Origin: Solibacillus sp. FSL W7-1436 | Lineage (GTDB): Bacteria > Bacillota > Bacilli > Bacillales_A > Planococcaceae | Length of the DNA: 64,000 nucleotides | NCBI RefSeq assembly: GCF_038007305.1 | Contig: NZ_JBBOWV010000001.1 | Coordinates: 1,726,501 to 1,790,500, forward strand | Direction: 5' to 3' | Shown: piece by piece, positions 61,191 to 64,000 of the stretch | How positions within the stretch are numbered: position 1 is the first letter of the stretch | How the letters are laid out: every line of letters starts with the position of its first letter | The notes under the pieces: generated by a model | The model's input: the letters and a program-made list of their open reading frames with translations, nothing else | Told to the model about the DNA's origin: nothing | Databases searched by the model: none | Position numbers and translations under genes: made by a program

Positions 61191-63413
61191 TCACTTCATC
61201 AAAAAAGCCTCTTTTGATGGACCAATCAGATAAAGCTCATGCATGGCACGGGTTAAGGCAACATAGAGCAGTTTCCGGTCAAGCGGATTGTCATCATAAG
61301 ATGTATCAAATGACGTGAGAATGACCGCATCAAACTCTAAACCTTTTGCCAAATGACTTGGGATAACAAGAAGTTTTTGCTGATCAATTGCTGAATTTTC
61401 GTCGAGCAGCTGGGCAGGGATATCCGAGTTTTCAAGCTGTTCGATTAACTGAACGGCTTCATCGGTTGTTTTACAAATAAGTGCAATAGATTGATGCTGA
61501 TTGTCTCGAATCTTTACAAGAACGTCTTGAATTATAGCCGCATTAAAACTTTCTGCGGCGATGAATTCCGGTACTTTCCCGTGACGGACAACAGGTTCAA
61601 CAAGCGGTAGATCCTCATCCATCTGCTTCAGGATTTCATTGGCAACGTCCATAATTTCAATTGTTGTTCGGTAGCTTTTTTGAAGTGTTGCATACGTTGC
61701 GCGCGGAAAAAGTGAGAGTACTGGCTGCCATTCTGTCAGTGACCGGTAGCTGTGTATCCCTTGGGCAAGATCTCCAACCATTGTGAACATATCCGTTTCA
61801 AGCCCGGCTTTTAGTGCAGCAAGCTGGAAATAGCTGTAGTCCTGAACTTCATCGATAAAAACGACGCGCATTTTCCACTTGTCATCGATACCTTTAATTT
61901 TAGCCTGTAAAAAGTAAAGTGCCGCCAAATCCTCCAGCACCCAACGTTCTTTCTGATGCGCTTTTATAAAATGCACCACTTCTTCAAAAGGCCATTCAGG
62001 AGCAACTTCACCGAGCAATTCCCGATTCGTCAAAAGCTCACGGTACATCTGTTTCACTTTTACTTTCTGGAATTTTTTCATATAGACTGTTGCAACGGAT
62101 TTGGCTTCCTGTTTAATTTTTGGAATGCGGGCATCCCGTTCATCAATCAGCTTTGTTACTGTACGCCGGCGTTTGTCTGCGTCCCGCATGCCGTTTAGCG
62201 CACGACCGATCGCATCTTCATAACGCGTATTCAATGTCGCGAGCACTGCTGCCGTTTTCCGTTTTACCTCTGTTTGAATTACCTTTTTAATACGTTCAAG
62301 CCGTTTTTCCACAGGCATATAATGAAATTCCACTAAAAACAGCTTTCGTAAATGCTCGCCCTTCATAATGCGGTATTTTTCAATGAATACATCATCAAAC
62401 AATGCCGCTAGCTTCTGTTCATGGTGTTCGATATAACGGTTCATCATCAGTTCATAAAATGGACTGCCTTTTGTTTTCGCAATTATGGCACTCTCTTGCT
62501 GTACGGAAGGGTTTGCAATGAGCTGCTCGAGCTGTTCATTCGGATTTTGCAGTTTTAGCTTTAAATTCAGTGCATCAAGGACATATTGCGCATACGTTGT
62601 TTGGCAAATTTTATCGACGCCAAGCTCAGGCAATACATCAGCAATATAGTCGATAAATAACCGGTTTGGTGCAAGTATCATCAATTGCTCAGGATTGAAA
62701 TGCTCGCCCATTGTGTAAAGGAAATACGAAATCCGGTGCAGGGCGATTGTTGTTTTCCCTGAACCAGCTGCACCTTGTACAAGGATCGGCTGACGAAGAT
62801 GTGCACGGATAATTTCGTTTTGTTCCTTCTGGATAGTAGAGACAATTTCGGTTAACCGGACATCTGCTTTCCCTTCAAGCGCTTCTTGAAGGAGCTCATC
62901 ATTTGTTGTTAAATCGACATCCCGGTAATTGATCAGCTCGCCGTTTTCAATTTTATATTGGCGCTTGGCAAACAAATGACCGGAATGTGTTTCATCCCGG
63001 ACATCATAAGAAATATCACCAAGGCGGCCATCGTAATAGACGTTTGCGACAGGGGAGCGCCAGTCAACAATAATCGGTTCATGGGTTTCGCTATGGAAAA
63101 GTGAAGTCTTTCCGATATAAAGAAACTCCTCGTTTTCATTTTCACGCTGGAAATGAATTCGTGCAAAATACGGTTTTTGCCGAATCGCTTCCAACCCTTC
63201 TTTTTGATTACGGGCAAGCTCGAAAAAACGTGTATTCATTAAAATATTCAGGAAGCTGTCACTGGAGTCCAAATACTCAACATTGGCCATCGCAGTACGG
63301 ATATTTTCCTGTGCCGTTTCAATATCCTTCTTCGAGCTATTTAAAATCTGATCCATATAATGGATCGTTTCATGCAGACGCTGTTGTTCCTGCTTAAAAT
63401 CTTGAGCTGTCAT
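61191..63413 (-). CDS. helD: RNA polymerase-recycling DNA/RNA helicase-like motor HelD
   Basis: 740 residues (B. subtilis HelD 774). The N-terminal coiled coil (1-50) that enters the polymerase secondary channel is present. Walker A GAAGSGKT (214-221), VVFIDEVQDYSYFQ as motif II and a C-terminal KLLYVALTRAMHEL are UvrD/Rep superfamily 1 motifs. HelD releases stalled RNA polymerase from DNA using ATP. GGGGGAAAAATT-type ribosome site precedes the ATG. It follows the DUF2804 gene by 20 bases. Confidence 0.92.
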   Translation of the reverse strand: MTAQDFKQEQQRLHETIHYMDQILNSSKKDIETAQENIRTAMANVEYLDSSDSFLNILMNTRFFELARNQKEGLEAIRQKPYFARIHFQRENENEEFLYIGKTSLFHSETHEPIIVDWRSPVANVYYDGRLGDISYDVRDETHSGHLFAKRQYKIENGELINYRDVDLTTNDELLQEALEGKADVRLTEIVSTIQKEQNEIIRAHLRQPILVQGAAGSGKTTIALHRISYFLYTMGEHFNPEQLMILAPNRLFIDYIADVLPELGVDKICQTTYAQYVLDALNLKLKLQNPNEQLEQLIANPSVQQESAIIAKTKGSPFYELMMNRYIEHHEQKLAALFDDVFIEKYRIMKGEHLRKLFLVEFHYMPVEKRLERIKKVIQTEVKRKTAAVLATLNTRYEDAIGRALNGMRDADKRRRTVTKLIDERDARIPKIKQEAKSVATVYMKKFQKVKVKQMYRELLTNRELLGEVAPEWPFEEVVHFIKAHQKERWVLEDLAALYFLQAKIKGIDDKWKMRVVFIDEVQDYSYFQLAALKAGLETDMFTMVGDLAQGIHSYRSLTEWQPVLSLFPRATYATLQKSYRTTIEIMDVANEILKQMDEDLPLVEPVVRHGKVPEFIAAESFNAAIIQDVLVKIRDNQHQSIALICKTTDEAVQLIEQLENSDIPAQLLDENSAIDQQKLLVIPSHLAKGLEFDAVILTSFDTSYDDNPLDRKLLYVALTRAMHELYLIGPSKEAFLMK

Positions 63414-63433
63414 TAATTTTTCCCCCTAACGTG

Positions 63434-64000
63434 TTACCACTTTGCAACATGTTCTTCAATGCAGCCAAGCATTTGCTGGATATGCAGTGTTTTGCCATCA
63501 TCGAGCTGAATAAATCCATCGTAATAACCGACCATCTGATGAACAGAGGAAACAATGAGTTTCGCATTCGTTTCTGCCACCCGTTCAAAAAATGGCGTGA
63601 AAGTTAAGTTGACGCGTCCGCTGAATTTTGTTTTGATCGTCCAAGGATGCATAAAATTAGTGCGATCATAGTGAAACAGAACATCTTCATGAATCTTCAT
63701 CATTTCACCGTCGATAAAGATGGCATTTTCGGTCATGCCTGTTCCATCCGTCCATTTACCGCCAAAGTTTAATCCAATCCGCTGACCACGTACTCGCTGT
63801 GATGCCATACCCCAGTTCCATATTGCTTCACGAGGCCATACACCACGGCCGTAATCAAGTACGGCAAAGCTTTCTTCCGGTGTGAACGTGAAGGTGCGGT
63901 TTCCGATTTTTACCGTTCCTGTAGTTGGTAATGTGTGATGTTTCGCCGTAAATTGGAATGTTCGGCGATTCCATGGAATGACCACATTGAGTGAGTCATC
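63434..64000 (-). CDS. DUF2804 family protein, partial
   Basis: The 3' part (189 codons) of a minus-strand gene whose start lies beyond the window; the frame is open to position 64000. Segments WNRRTFQFTAKHHTLP, WNWGMASQRVRGQRIGLNFGGKW and VGYYDGFIQLDDGK match the DUF2804 family (usually about 340 residues, beta-rich, lipocalin-like). Function unknown. It is likely cotranscribed with helD. Confidence 0.8.
   Translation of the reverse strand, partial: DDSLNVVIPWNRRTFQFTAKHHTLPTTGTVKIGNRTFTFTPEESFAVLDYGRGVWPREAIWNWGMASQRVRGQRIGLNFGGKWTDGTGMTENAIFIDGEMMKIHEDVLFHYDRTNFMHPWTIKTKFSGRVNLTFTPFFERVAETNAKLIVSSVHQMVGYYDGFIQLDDGKTLHIQQMLGCIEEHVAKW

Noticed and set aside
61049-61318. Plus-strand frame at the end of helD
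   Set aside because: It is formed by the helD terminator stem and the reverse complement of helD coding sequence.

Overview
The window reads as a chromosomal segment of a low-GC Gram-positive rod of the Bacillales, most likely a Planococcaceae of the Solibacillus/Lysinibacillus type. This is inferred from gene content (HelD, PdaC-like deacetylase, YdhK, YhjQ-like copper protein, ThrE pair, S-box-controlled metY, L-lysine 6-dehydrogenase), from strong AGGAGG-type ribosome sites with occasional TTG/GTG starts, and from AT-rich intergenic DNA. No rRNA, tRNA, prophage or CRISPR array was seen.

Layout. 0-8.8 kb: an SH3/NodB polysaccharide deacetylase, an ECF sigma factor with an unusual anti-sigma partner carrying a dead signal-peptidase-like domain, an EmrE-type transporter, pepT, a YhhN protein, a large membrane protein and a nitroreductase. 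8.9-12.9 kb: methionine/threonine branch (SAM-I riboswitch, metY, a short hom). 13-20.8 kb: DMT exporter, two-component system with a very large sensor, metallophosphoesterase plus uppP, AIM24 protein. 20.9-24.9 kb: lysine catabolism (semialdehyde dehydrogenase, lysine 6-dehydrogenase, glutaryl-CoA-dehydrogenase-like enzyme). 25-29.1 kb: small genes, an intact IS3-family element sitting in the loop of a terminator, and an alpha-carbonic anhydrase lipoprotein.

29.2-41.4 kb is a complete aromatic meta-cleavage island. An upper arm on the minus strand (hydrolase, flavin-dependent monooxygenase, extradiol dioxygenase, AbrB-type membrane protein) and a lower arm on the plus strand (flavin reductase, hydratase, acylating acetaldehyde dehydrogenase, 4-hydroxy-2-oxovalerate aldolase, RibF-like FAD synthetase) flank a regulator that joins a XylR/DmpR-type phenol-sensor domain to a PucR-type helix-turn-helix, and an MFS transporter. 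A perfect match to the CcpA cre consensus lies in the large intergenic gap before the lower arm.

41.5-64 kb: an amino-acid ABC transporter, AraC/GyrI regulator, copper-related genes around a CsoR-like palindrome, a kinase-like protein, PadR regulator, secreted beta-propeller protein, a MacB-type ABC pair sharing an upstream 22-bp motif with the two-component system, secreted SH3 and GlsB proteins, a PdaC-like deacetylase, ThrE-type exporter pair, a GGDEF/EAL protein, a double GNAT protein, HelD and a partial DUF2804 protein.

The most striking unexplained feature is a set of five intergenic arrays of short conserved cores repeated at a 21-bp period (two turns of B-DNA). Three use the core ATTAGAA, one AAAGTRGAA and one GAGGATTAA. 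The DNA between cores is unique, and four of the five begin just beyond an intrinsic terminator.
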